DNA of 23,052 bases. It comes from Rhodospirillaceae bacterium (GTDB taxonomy: Bacteria; Pseudomonadota; Alphaproteobacteria; SP197). Below are positions 1 through 9,022 of this stretch, in pieces (positions within the stretch are counted from its first letter, which is position 1; the number at the start of each line of letters is the position of its first letter). The stretch spans positions 1 to 23,052 of the forward strand of contig JABIUG010000369.1 in NCBI GenBank assembly GCA_018700655.1. Direction: 5' to 3'. Both the position numbers and the translations under genes were made by a program. Below the pieces are notes generated by a model. That model saw only the letters and a list, made by a program, of their open reading frames with translations, was not told the DNA's origin and ran no database searches.

Positions 1-1
1 C

Positions 2-640
2 GCCCGGTCCACCACCGCGCCCGACGCCAGCAGCGATCACAAGACCAACCTGCTGGCGGCGGTCCGCAAGGCGCCGACCCCGATGCTGGGTGCGCTGGTC
101 GAAGGCATCCTGTTTGTGGCGCTGTTCGTGCAGCTGCCGATCTATGGCGTGCGCAGCGGACTGATCGAGGGTGACGCCATCAGCCTGCTTTCTGCCCTGG
201 TGATCGGCGGCACCATTGCCCCGATCGGGATCGGCTGGCTGGCCGATCATGTGAACCGGCGTCTCCTTCTGCTCGCCTGCGGCGCGACCTGTTTTGTCGC
301 GATCCTGCTGTTACCCTTCGTGCTCCATTCCACCGTACTGACCTGGGCGCTGCTGATGGTCTGGGGCGGTGCGGGAACCGGCTTCTACACGGTCGGCCTG
401 GTGCGCCTGGGTCAGTTGTTCGGCCCTTCACAGCTCAGCGCGGCAACCGCCGCCTTTGTCATGACAACCCATATCGGCAGCATCATCGGCCCGGTGATTG
501 CAGGTATCGGCATGGATTTGTGGAACCCCAACGGTTTCATCGCCGCCATGGCGGCGAGCGCTCTGGCATTCCTGGTGTTCGGCACCTGGCGTTATCTCAC
601 GGCACCAGATCCGGCGCGCCGGATCGAAAAACAGGCCTGA
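2..640 (+). CDS. MFS transporter, C-terminal part (partial)
   Basis: This is the 3' end of a major facilitator superfamily carrier; the reading frame is open from the first bases of the window, so the true start lies upstream and the internal ATG at 83 is not the start. About 212 residues are visible, with six hydrophobic stretches matching the C-terminal six-helix half of a 12-helix permease. A motif-A-like loop (GWLADHVNRR) follows the second visible helix, as is usual for the loop between helices 8 and 9. The family moves small solutes across the inner membrane, usually with protons. The style resembles YcaD-like carriers, but the substrate cannot be read. It converges on the membrane protein gene that ends at 662, with 21 bases between them and no clear terminator. 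Confidence 0.85.
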   Translation, partial: ARSTTAPDASSDHKTNLLAAVRKAPTPMLGALVEGILFVALFVQLPIYGVRSGLIEGDAISLLSALVIGGTIAPIGIGWLADHVNRRLLLLACGATCFVAILLLPFVLHSTVLTWALLMVWGGAGTGFYTVGLVRLGQLFGPSQLSAATAAFVMTTHIGSIIGPVIAGIGMDLWNPNGFIAAMAASALAFLVFGTWRYLTAPDPARRIEKQA

Positions 641-661
641 GCCAGATCCGTTCAGTTCAAT

Positions 662-1480
662 TCACGCGAAGCGATCGTTCTCCAGCAGCTTGGGATCGAC
701 CAGACGGGCATACATCAGGCTGATCGCAGCCACGATGGTCGAGACCATCACGATCATAACCGTCATCGTGACAAAGCTGACGACCAGGCCGACAACCATG
801 CCCAGATCACGTTCGGCGAAACTCTGGACCAGCAGGATCATGGATAATTCGATCGCCCCGACCGGCATCATCACCAGCAACAGGGTTGCTGCCACGCGCA
901 GGCCGTTGCCCTGGGTTGCCCGCCAGCTTGCCCCGATGTCGGGTCCGCGGCCCAGCGCCACACTGGGCAGGACAAACATGCTGCGCGAAAACACAAACAG
1001 CGCGATACCCGGCCCCAACACCATGCCCAATGTCATAGACATCAGGTTGCCGCCCGAGCCCTGCAGCATCACCAGGGCGGTGCTGATTCCCATGAACAGG
1101 ATCATGCCGAAGAACACCCCGATCAGGCCGTAAAGCGCCTCGCGCGCGCTGAGGTGAAGATAGATACGGCGGTCACGGTGATGTTCGCCCAACAGGATGG
1201 CGCGATGCCAGGCAACAGCGACCATGGCATGAAGCAGCCCGACGCAAAGCGCGAGCAGGGCAAACACCGCAAAAAGGCCAGGCGGCAGGTTCTCTGCGTC
1301 GGCTTCAGTCTCCATCGGAGGCGCGTCCCCGGCGAGCAGGCGTCCTGCCAACGCGATCACCAGCACACCCAGCCAACTGAATCGGATAGGGGACTCGAGA
1401 TTGCCGAAGGTCAGGGCATAGGCCTGAACAAACAGCTCGAACGGTTTCAGCCTGGGCAGGATGGTGGGCATGTCGGTCAT
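662..1480 (-). CDS. Hypothetical multi-pass membrane protein (paralogue of the upstream gene)
   Basis: A 272-residue inner-membrane protein with about six hydrophobic segments and no soluble domain of note. I recognise no characterised family. It shares an ordered set of landmarks with its neighbour at 1532-2464: a W-x-R-x-x-L-G-acidic stretch in the first half, and a later R-x-x-x-x-x-P-x-V-A loop followed by a W-R-x-T motif, so the two are paralogues. The pair is read in the same direction with 51 bases between, probably one transcript. The start is uncertain: the ATG at 1480 has GGGA too close to it, and a second ATG lies three codons on, at 1471. It may act as a heteromeric partner of its paralogue; no role can be assigned. 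Confidence 0.75.
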   Translation of the reverse strand: MTDMPTILPRLKPFELFVQAYALTFGNLESPIRFSWLGVLVIALAGRLLAGDAPPMETEADAENLPPGLFAVFALLALCVGLLHAMVAVAWHRAILLGEHHRDRRIYLHLSAREALYGLIGVFFGMILFMGISTALVMLQGSGGNLMSMTLGMVLGPGIALFVFSRSMFVLPSVALGRGPDIGASWRATQGNGLRVAATLLLVMMPVGAIELSMILLVQSFAERDLGMVVGLVVSFVTMTVMIVMVSTIVAAISLMYARLVDPKLLENDRFA

Positions 1481-1531
1481 GGTCCCAGAGCGGTAGCACA
1501 GCCGCAGCCTGGCTGGCGATAACGAAACCGG

Positions 1532-2464
1532 TCAATCCGGCAATTCCTGCTCTGCGGCGGTGAGCTGGGCATGGATCAGCCCGAGCATCGCTGCAAAGAA
1601 GACATGCGCTGCAATGAAGACGACATTGGCGAAGGCCGAAAACACTATCAAGGGTGGAACGATCACCTTCAGGATCTCGATCGGCTCCATCTCGAACGCG
1701 CCGAACACGGAAAAATCGTTCGACATCAGCCACGCAACCGGCGGCAGGACGAGCAGAACCACCATGATCACAAAGGTGATGACGCTGACAATGAGCGCTG
1801 CCGAAAAGATCCGCCAGGTGTGGCCGCATGTCCTGCGCCAGACCGCAGCGACATCAAGTCCGCCATCGCAGGCGACCTGTGGAAACAGCATGCAAAAGCG
1901 TGCCGTGAGGATAAAGAGCGCGATATAAAGCGCAAACATCACCGCAAAGCCGGCGTGACCGAGCAATGCGACCGCGGCCAGCGAAACGGCAAAGACGACG
2001 AAAAAGGCAACCCAGAATCCCAGCCAGGTCATGACAAGCGCGCCCAGCATTTCGAGTTCGAGGCCGCCAAAGCGGAAAACAAACCAGCGCCCGTCGCCGC
2101 CATCGCCCAACGCAGCGAAACGGCACCAGCGAACCAGCAGCATCGCGGCACCGCCAACCATCGCGATCAGCGACAGGAAACTGATCAGTGTGGAACGGTT
2201 GGCCGCACCTGCCATGCCCTGCATTTCCGCAACCAGTTGTTCCTGCGACAAACGCCCCGCCTGAACATCTTCGAACCTTTCGGCCAGTTCGGGATATTGC
2301 TCGAGCAGCATCCAGATATCATCGAATGTCCAAAATGCCCCGCCCACCAGCACGACCAGCATAATCGCCAGTACCAGCCATGAAATCCGGAACCAGATGG
2401 CTCCATGGCCGACGATCACCGCAACCGAAGCCAGCGAGGTTTTCCAGATGGGAATGGGGGTCAT
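1532..2464 (-). CDS. Hypothetical multi-pass membrane protein (first gene of paralogous pair)
   Basis: A 310-residue integral membrane protein with about six to seven hydrophobic segments. Between the first and second membrane segments it has a polar, acidic stretch of about 40 residues (around residues 50-90, beginning after WMLLEQYP) that its paralogue downstream lacks. The rest aligns with that paralogue around the W-x-R-x-x-x-L-G-D and P-x-V-A...W-R-R-T landmarks. An AGAGG sequence five bases before the ATG is a fair ribosome binding site. It is divergent from parE, with 121 bases between the two start codons. The function is unknown. The nearness to parE is probably only positional. Confidence 0.75.
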   Translation of the reverse strand: MTPIPIWKTSLASVAVIVGHGAIWFRISWLVLAIMLVVLVGGAFWTFDDIWMLLEQYPELAERFEDVQAGRLSQEQLVAEMQGMAGAANRSTLISFLSLIAMVGGAAMLLVRWCRFAALGDGGDGRWFVFRFGGLELEMLGALVMTWLGFWVAFFVVFAVSLAAVALLGHAGFAVMFALYIALFILTARFCMLFPQVACDGGLDVAAVWRRTCGHTWRIFSAALIVSVITFVIMVVLLVLPPVAWLMSNDFSVFGAFEMEPIEILKVIVPPLIVFSAFANVVFIAAHVFFAAMLGLIHAQLTAAEQELPD

Positions 2465-2545
2465 TGCAGCCTCTCGGGCACTTTTGGCCTGTCAATCACT
2501 GATACAAGATACTGCAGTTTTCATCTTCAGACACCCATCATCTGC

Positions 2546-2575
2546 TTGCTCGTGACGGTTTGTTCCCTCTATAGT
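2546..2575 (+). promoter_or_regulatory. Candidate promoter of parE
   Basis: TTGCTC (2546-2551) and TATAGT (2570-2575) are separated by 18 bases, a fair match to a housekeeping sigma-70 promoter. A start site about seven bases past the -10 box would fall around 2582, only a few bases before the parE ATG at 2586. Confidence 0.5.
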
Positions 2576-2585
2576 CCCATCCAAC

Positions 2586-4547
2586 ATGGAAGACCTTTTC
2601 GAAAGCCCTGCGGGCGGTAATTCAAGCTACACGGCACAGGATATCGAGGTCCTGGAGGGCCTTGAACCTGTGCGCCGCCGGCCCGCGATGTATATCGGCG
2701 GCACGGAAGAAAGCGGGCTGCATCACCTCTTTTCCGAGGTGCTCGACAACGCCATGGACGAAGCCGTGGCGGGCCACGCCAACCGGATCGAAATCCATCT
2801 GGCCGCGGACGGGACCTGCACCGTGGCCGATAACGGCCGGGGTATCCCGACCGATCCGCACCCAAAGAACAAGAAACTCTCGGCGCTGGAAGTCATCTTC
2901 ACCACGCTGCATTCCGGCGGCAAGTTCTCCAACAAGGTCTATGCCACATCCGGTGGCCTGCACGGCGTCGGCATCAGCGTCGTCAACGCCCTGTCGGATG
3001 TGCTCACGGTTGAGGTCGCGCGCGACAAGCAGCTCTGGCGCCAGACCTATTCCCGCGGCACGCCAAGTTCGAAGCTGCAGAACGCAGGCAAGGTTTCGAA
3101 CCGGCGCGGCACGTCGATCACCTTCCACCCCGATGCGGAAATCTTCGGCGAAGCCGCGATGATGCGTCCGGCGCGCCTGTTCCGGATGTCACGCTCCAAG
3201 GCCTATCTCTACCGGGGCGTGGAAATCCGCTGGTCGTGCGACCCCGAACTGATCAAGGACGAGACGCCGGCCGAGGCGGTCTTCCATTTCCCCGGCGGGC
3301 TGGGTGATTTCCTCACTGAAGTCGTCAAGATACGCCCCACCGCCAATCCCAAGCCGTTCCTGGGCAGCGCCCCCCTTGCCGACGACGCCGGCAAGGTCGA
3401 ATGGGCAATCACCTGGCCCTATGACGGCGATGGATACATCTCGACCTATTGCAACACGGTGCCCACGCCCGAAGGCGGAACCCACGAAAACGGGCTGAAA
3501 AACGCCCTGACCAAATCGCTGCGCACCTATGGTGAGCGGGTCGGAATCAAGAAGGCCGACAAACTCACCGCCGACGACGTCACCGGCGGTGCCATCATCC
3601 TGCTGTCGGCCTTCATTCGTGAGCCCCAGTTCCAGGGCCAGACCAAGGAAAAGCTGGTCAGTGCCGAGGTCAACCGGCTGGTCGATCAGGCGGTGCGCGA
3701 TCACACCGACCATTTCCTGACCGGCGATCCCGAAGGCGCCAACGATCTGCTTGCGCTTGCGATCGACCGGCTTGACGAGCGCCAGCGCAAGAAGGCCGAG
3801 AAGGAGGTCAAACGCAAGGCCCCTGCCCGCCGCCTGCGCCTGCCGGGCAAACTCGCCGATTGCACCCGTTCAGGTTCGAGCGGCACGGAGATATTTCTGG
3901 TCGAAGGAGACTCCGCCGGCGGTTCGGCCAAACAGGCGCGCAATCGCGAGACCCAGGCAGTACTGCCCCTGCGCGGCAAGATCCTCAATGTCGCCAGCGC
4001 CACCGAGGACAAAAAACGCGCCAACCAGGAACTCCAGGACCTGCTCCAGGCGCTGGGTTGCGCATCCAGCAACGGCTATCGCGAGGACGACCTGCGTTAT
4101 GACCGGGTCGTCATCATGACCGACGCCGATGTCGACGGCGCCCACATCGCCGCGCTGCTGATGACCTATTTCTACCGCGACCTGCCCGAACTGATCCGCC
4201 AGGGACATCTCTTCATCGCGGTGCCGCCGCTTTACCGCCTCTCGAAGGGCGGCGATGTCATTTATGCCCGCGATGATACCCACAAGGACGAGCTGATGGC
4301 CTCGCACTTCAAGCCCGGAGCCAAGGTTGAGATCAGCCGCTTCAAGGGATTGGGCGAGATGCCGGTTGCCCAGTTGAAGGAAACCACCATGAATCCGGCC
4401 AGCCGCACCATGCTGCAGGTCGAGATCGCCGAGGATGACGAACGGCGCACCCTGAAACGGGTCGAAAGCCTGATGGGCCGCAAACCGGAACTGCGCTTCA
4501 AGTTCATCCAGGAACATGCCGGCGAAGTCGCGGAACTCGATATCTGA
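2586..4547 (+). CDS. parE: DNA topoisomerase IV subunit B
   Basis: ParE supplies the ATPase and TOPRIM parts of topoisomerase IV, which with ParC unlinks daughter chromosomes and relaxes supercoils in the cytoplasm. The 653 residues fit ParE (about 630-680) and not the longer GyrB. The GHKL ATPase is visible from the N-terminus: RRRPAMYIGG near 30-39, the catalytic region EVLDNAMDEA (51-60), DNGRGIP (82-88) and GGLHGVG (123-129). The TOPRIM domain has EGDSAGG starting at residue 440 and the metal-binding TDADVDG with D513, D515 and D517, followed by RFKGLGEM. The start is firm: an in-frame stop lies 33 bases upstream at 2553 and no other start codon intervenes. No Shine-Dalgarno sequence precedes the ATG. 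ParC is not in the window. Confidence 0.97.
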   Translation: MEDLFESPAGGNSSYTAQDIEVLEGLEPVRRRPAMYIGGTEESGLHHLFSEVLDNAMDEAVAGHANRIEIHLAADGTCTVADNGRGIPTDPHPKNKKLSALEVIFTTLHSGGKFSNKVYATSGGLHGVGISVVNALSDVLTVEVARDKQLWRQTYSRGTPSSKLQNAGKVSNRRGTSITFHPDAEIFGEAAMMRPARLFRMSRSKAYLYRGVEIRWSCDPELIKDETPAEAVFHFPGGLGDFLTEVVKIRPTANPKPFLGSAPLADDAGKVEWAITWPYDGDGYISTYCNTVPTPEGGTHENGLKNALTKSLRTYGERVGIKKADKLTADDVTGGAIILLSAFIREPQFQGQTKEKLVSAEVNRLVDQAVRDHTDHFLTGDPEGANDLLALAIDRLDERQRKKAEKEVKRKAPARRLRLPGKLADCTRSGSSGTEIFLVEGDSAGGSAKQARNRETQAVLPLRGKILNVASATEDKKRANQELQDLLQALGCASSNGYREDDLRYDRVVIMTDADVDGAHIAALLMTYFYRDLPELIRQGHLFIAVPPLYRLSKGGDVIYARDDTHKDELMASHFKPGAKVEISRFKGLGEMPVAQLKETTMNPASRTMLQVEIAEDDERRTLKRVESLMGRKPELRFKFIQEHAGEVAELDI

Positions 4548-4563
4548 CACCCGCTCTAACTAG

Positions 4564-5001
4564 TTGTCACCTTCGGTCGTTAGACGGCAATCGGGCGATA
4601 CTGGCGCCTCCAAGGCCTGGTCGAGCGCGGTCGCAGCCTCGCTGGCAGGCATGACCACCCAGCCGTTCAGCCGGGTGACTTCCGATCCCGATGGCTCCGA
4701 ACGCGACAACTTCCGCATCGTTGCCGTGATCGATGCCCCGCTTGGCATCACCGCACGACAGGTCTGTCGAAACGAGGTGCCTGTCGAAAACCTGGGCAAG
4801 GTTGAGGGCAGCTCGCACCTCCAGATCGTCTTCTACAACGAGCGCCGCGCGGTCAGTGCCGCACGTGCCATCGTGGCGCCGATCACGTCACCTCAGGCAC
4901 CCCAGCTCGGACAGGCCGTGGTGGCCGCCGCGACCGCCGCCTTCCCGCGGCAGGACCCCAGCCGGTCGACCAATCACGGTGATTCTTTCATGGTTCCCTG
5001 A
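4564..5001 (+). CDS. Small hypothetical protein, possible degenerate lipoprotein
   Basis: An open frame of 145 codons from a TTG at 4564, directly after an in-frame stop; an internal ATG at 4651 would give 116 residues. From about 4651 on, the codons have the G/C-rich third positions of real genes here, and the protein reads as a sensible sequence with two Cys-free hydrophobic beta-like stretches (RIVAVIDAP, LQIVFYN) and an Ala-rich C-terminus. Just before the internal Met, the residues SSAVAASLAG resemble the end of a lipoprotein signal, but a Met stands where the lipobox Cys would be. I recognise no family. It may be a real small protein with a weak start or a gene with a damaged N-terminus. 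No good ribosome binding site was found. Confidence 0.4.
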   Translation: MSPSVVRRQSGDTGASKAWSSAVAASLAGMTTQPFSRVTSDPDGSERDNFRIVAVIDAPLGITARQVCRNEVPVENLGKVEGSSHLQIVFYNERRAVSAARAIVAPITSPQAPQLGQAVVAAATAAFPRQDPSRSTNHGDSFMVP

Positions 5002-5026
5002 AAACAGTTAAAAAGTGGCCTTTTCG

Positions 5027-5055
5027 TTGACGTATAGTCGCCTAAAAGGTATCTA
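5027..5055 (+). promoter_or_regulatory. Candidate promoter of the DEAD-box helicase operon
   Basis: TTGACG (5027-5032) and TATCTA (5050-5055) are exactly 17 bases apart, a good sigma-70 type pair. Transcription would begin near 5062, giving an untranslated leader of about 60 bases before the ATG at 5124. Confidence 0.55.
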
Positions 5056-5089
5056 GCGCGCATTCCAGTGGCAGAATTCACATCCCTGG

Positions 5090-5106
5090 GACGCGAGAGA
5101 CGCGTC
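5090..5106 (+). promoter_or_regulatory. GC-rich hairpin in the helicase mRNA leader
   Basis: GACGCG (5090-5095) and CGCGTC (5101-5106) form a perfect six-pair stem around the loop AGAGA. It ends 17 bases before the helicase start codon, where no clear ribosome binding site is found. It may influence translation or be a target of the helicase itself; that is inference. Confidence 0.4.
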
Positions 5107-5123
5107 GAAAGCCCCCTATACGC

Positions 5124-6710
<1,587 letters not shown>

Positions 6711-6733
6711 TACGAACCGAAAGGACCTGATCC

Positions 6734-7507
6734 ATGCCGCGTGGTGGCAAGATTCGTGACGCCCTGAACGATGGCCGCAAACAACTGGGCGGCTGGGTCA
6801 ACATGGAAAGCCTGATCGCCACCGAGATCATGGCAGGTGCTGGATTTGATTTCCTGATGATCGATCAGGAGCATGGCCCCGGCACTTCGTTGAGTGCGAT
6901 CAGCCAGCAACAGGCGATCCGGTCGGGCGGACCTTGCGCGGCATTCCTGCGGGTCTTTGCCAACGACATGAACCTCATCAAGAAGGCGCTCGATTCCGGC
7001 GTCGATGGCCTGATGGTGCCGATGGTCGAAACCGCCGAAGCCGCAGCCGGTGTTGCAGCTTCCTGCCTGCTGCCGCCCCTGGGTCTGCGCGGCGTCGCGC
7101 CAGGCAATGTGCGCGCCGCCCGTTACGGTTACGAAAAAGATCATTTCATCAAGACCAAGGGCCAGGATGTTTTCATCATGACCCAGGTCGAAACCGCCCC
7201 GACGGTCGAGAACCTCGAAGAGATCGGCAAGGTCGACGGGATCGACATGCTCTTCATCGGGCGCAACGATCTCGCAAGTTCGATCGGCAAGCTGGACGAC
7301 CAGACCTCGGCTGAGTCGATGGAACTTCTTACCCAAGCCGAACGCAAGATCAAGGAATCGGGCCGCTGGATGGGCGGCATCCCCTCACCCGATGACAGCG
7401 CCGCTGCCATGTTCGAGCGCGGTTATGACATGGTCATCGCCGCGGCCGATCATGCCCTGCTGCGCGACGGCGCCGTCCGGGTTGTGAAATCCCTGAAAAA
7501 CCGCTGA
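6734..7507 (+). CDS. HpcH/HpaI aldolase family protein
   Basis: A 257-residue class II pyruvate-type aldolase of the HpcH/HpaI family, which cleaves 4-hydroxy-2-oxo acids to pyruvate and an aldehyde, with a divalent metal. The residues expected from HpaI are present: H47 in IDQEHGP, R73 in FLRVFAND, E153 in MTQVETAP and D179 in FIGRNDLASSIG. The last motif usually reads G-P-x-D-L-S; here Arg-Asn replaces Pro-x, so the substrate may differ. AAGGA at 6721-6725, eight bases before the ATG, supports the start. It sits between the helicase and the Tag-like gene (4-base gap downstream), an odd setting for a catabolic aldolase. The true substrate cannot be read. Confidence 0.9.
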   Translation: MPRGGKIRDALNDGRKQLGGWVNMESLIATEIMAGAGFDFLMIDQEHGPGTSLSAISQQQAIRSGGPCAAFLRVFANDMNLIKKALDSGVDGLMVPMVETAEAAAGVAASCLLPPLGLRGVAPGNVRAARYGYEKDHFIKTKGQDVFIMTQVETAPTVENLEEIGKVDGIDMLFIGRNDLASSIGKLDDQTSAESMELLTQAERKIKESGRWMGGIPSPDDSAAAMFERGYDMVIAAADHALLRDGAVRVVKSLKNR

Positions 7508-7511
7508 AGCA

Positions 7512-8180
7512 ATGGCGAAGTTTGCGCCGATCCTGAAACGGGCTGGTGAGCGCCGCGGCGGCGAAGACCGCCTGGCCGAATTGATGCCGGTGCCCAGTTC
7601 CCCCGAGGAACTGATCGGGCTCAGCGACGACCGTTACCTCTCCCAGATGTGCCTGCGTGTCTTTTCCGCCGGGCTCAAACACTCCCTCGTACTTTCCAAA
7701 TGGCCGGCCTTCGAGGAGGTGTTTCACGGCTTCGTCCCCGGCCGCGTGACCCTGATGAACGACGAGGAGATGGAAGCCTGCATGGGCAACCGCGCCCTCA
7801 TCCGCCACTGGGCCAAGATCAGTTCGGTCCGCGCCAACGCAGCGGCGATGCAGAAGATCACAAAGGAACACGGCAGCTTCGGTCAGTGGCTTGCCGAATG
7901 GCCGGCTGACGACACGATGGGCCTGTGGGACCGCCTTGCAAAGGATTTCACCCAGCTCGGCGGCAATTCCGGGCCCTACTTCCTGCGCATGATCAGCAAG
8001 GACACCTTCGTCCTGACCGGCGATGTCGTGCAGGGTCTGATCGACAACAAGGTGGTCGCCAAGAAACCGACGACCAAACCCGACAGGAAGAAAGTTCAGG
8101 ATGCCTTCAACGGCTGGGCTGCTGAGACCGGCAGGCCTTTGTGCCAGCTCTCACGCATCCTGGCGTTGTCTGTCGGCTAG
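7512..8180 (+). CDS. Divergent 3-methyladenine DNA glycosylase I (Tag)-like protein
   Basis: A 222-residue protein whose middle aligns with Escherichia coli Tag: the M-C-L...A-G-L...V-L helix (46-61), F-x-x-F-x-P-x-x-V near 68-80, and A-x-I-R-H...K-I-x-x-V-R-x-N-A. Tag removes 3-methyladenine from alkylated DNA. However, the N-terminal zinc Cys/His, the C-terminal HVVGC-type zinc ligands, and the pocket residues E38 and W46 of E. coli Tag are not conserved; their places are taken by R49 and H57. Either the base specificity has changed or the activity is lost. It starts four bases after the aldolase stop, so translation is probably coupled; no strong ribosome binding site is seen. Other HhH-type glycosylases seem less likely. 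Confidence 0.7.
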   Translation: MAKFAPILKRAGERRGGEDRLAELMPVPSSPEELIGLSDDRYLSQMCLRVFSAGLKHSLVLSKWPAFEEVFHGFVPGRVTLMNDEEMEACMGNRALIRHWAKISSVRANAAAMQKITKEHGSFGQWLAEWPADDTMGLWDRLAKDFTQLGGNSGPYFLRMISKDTFVLTGDVVQGLIDNKVVAKKPTTKPDRKKVQDAFNGWAAETGRPLCQLSRILALSVG

Positions 8181-8217
8181 CTACGGATTGACCGGCCTGG
8201 AAGGCGCGCAGCCCAAA

Positions 8218-8309
8218 CCCCGGCGTAAGCCGGGGCCCATAATCCCAATGCCGCAGCATCCGCGCATAACCTGACCCCTCAGGACTATGGACCCCGGCTT
8301 GCGTCGGGG
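8218..8309. repeat. REP-like paired inverted repeat
   Basis: Two GC-rich hairpins, CCCCGGCGTAAGCCGGGG (8218-8235) and CCCCGGCTTGCGTCGGGG (8292-8309), lie in opposite orientation. The longer arms 8218-8247 and 8280-8309 match in 24 of 30 positions as reverse complements, with 32 bases between. This is the form of a REP/BIME-type intergenic element and lies just past the Tag-like gene, where it could also end transcription or protect the mRNA 3' end. Confidence 0.75.
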
Positions 8310-8342
8310 CAGCCTTTGCGAGGGGTTCCGACAACATGGTTG

Positions 8343-8615
8343 TCAGGAAAGCTGCCGGTAGATCTTGCATTTGGCGAGATAGGATTCCGAAGATACACCC
8401 GCATTCGAAAACCGGTTCCCAACCGACTGGAAGCTCGGTTCGACGATAAGACCCGACATGATCGCCTTGTCGATTGCATCCTGAAAGGCATGCATCGAGG
8501 TGATCACCGCCAGTGCAAGTTCGCGGTCCTGGACTTCCTGCGGCTTGCGCAGGGAAGCCGTCGGCACCGAAGCCACGGCAGATTGAGTAACGGCAGTGTT
8601 GGAATCTTGAAGCAT
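8343..8615 (-). CDS. Small hypothetical protein
   Basis: A 90-residue protein if begun at the ATG at 8615, which has GGGGA eight bases upstream; a GTG at 8738 would add 41 low-complexity residues and has no ribosome binding site. The first 30 residues are Ser/Thr/Ala-rich and polar. The rest looks like helices (LALAVITSMHAFQDAIDKAI) followed by a polar tail with one Cys (YLAKCKIYRQLS). No signal peptide, membrane segment or known domain is seen. It stands alone between the REP-like element and the hydroxyacid dehydrogenase. Its base composition is less extreme than its neighbours', which could mean a fast-evolving or acquired gene. Confidence 0.5.
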   Translation of the reverse strand: MLQDSNTAVTQSAVASVPTASLRKPQEVQDRELALAVITSMHAFQDAIDKAIMSGLIVEPSFQSVGNRFSNAGVSSESYLAKCKIYRQLS

Positions 8616-9022
8616 GGTCTGGTCCCCGTTCGGTAGCCCCGCTATCCCCTTGCGCGAACGCCGGGGACCGGAGGATTTGCGTCCCGTTGTTGCCAACGGT
8701 TTGCCATTGTCGTGGAGCTCAGCCGTGTTGAAATCCACAGCCGCACCCCTCGCTATGAAATTGGCGCGGGTCCGCCCGTGAAGCGAGTCATGAAGGGGCG
8801 GTGAGTGATTGCTGTCACGAGTCTTTTGCAGCTTGTGGTTCCACGTCCGGTTGCGCTCAGGCAGGCCGGTTTAGAAGGGAACAACGCCGTGCCAGGACGC
8901 GAACGCCCAAACCCTCTTGAAATCAGAGAGTTAACGCAACCACACTGGCAACCGCACAATCGCGCGGCGATTCCGAAAACATCCGATTTGCTCTATGACT
9001 CTGCTCAATCGAAGGAGAGACC
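8616..9022. other. Long intergenic region between divergent genes
   Basis: About 400 bases without a convincing gene between the small minus-strand ORF and the dehydrogenase. It holds a perfect 6-bp-stem hairpin at 8684-8699 (CCGTTG, loop TTGC, CAACGG) and, on the minus strand, CTTCATG (8795-8789) and CTTCACG (8783-8777), 12 bases apart. No strong promoter was recognised for either side. The region ends in the good ribosome binding site AAGGAG (9012-9017) of the dehydrogenase. Confidence 0.5.

Noticed and set aside
5010..5025. Terminator-like AAAAG/CTTTT hairpin after the small ORF
   Set aside because: The stem is only five A/T-rich pairs and it directly precedes the helicase promoter; too weak to call.
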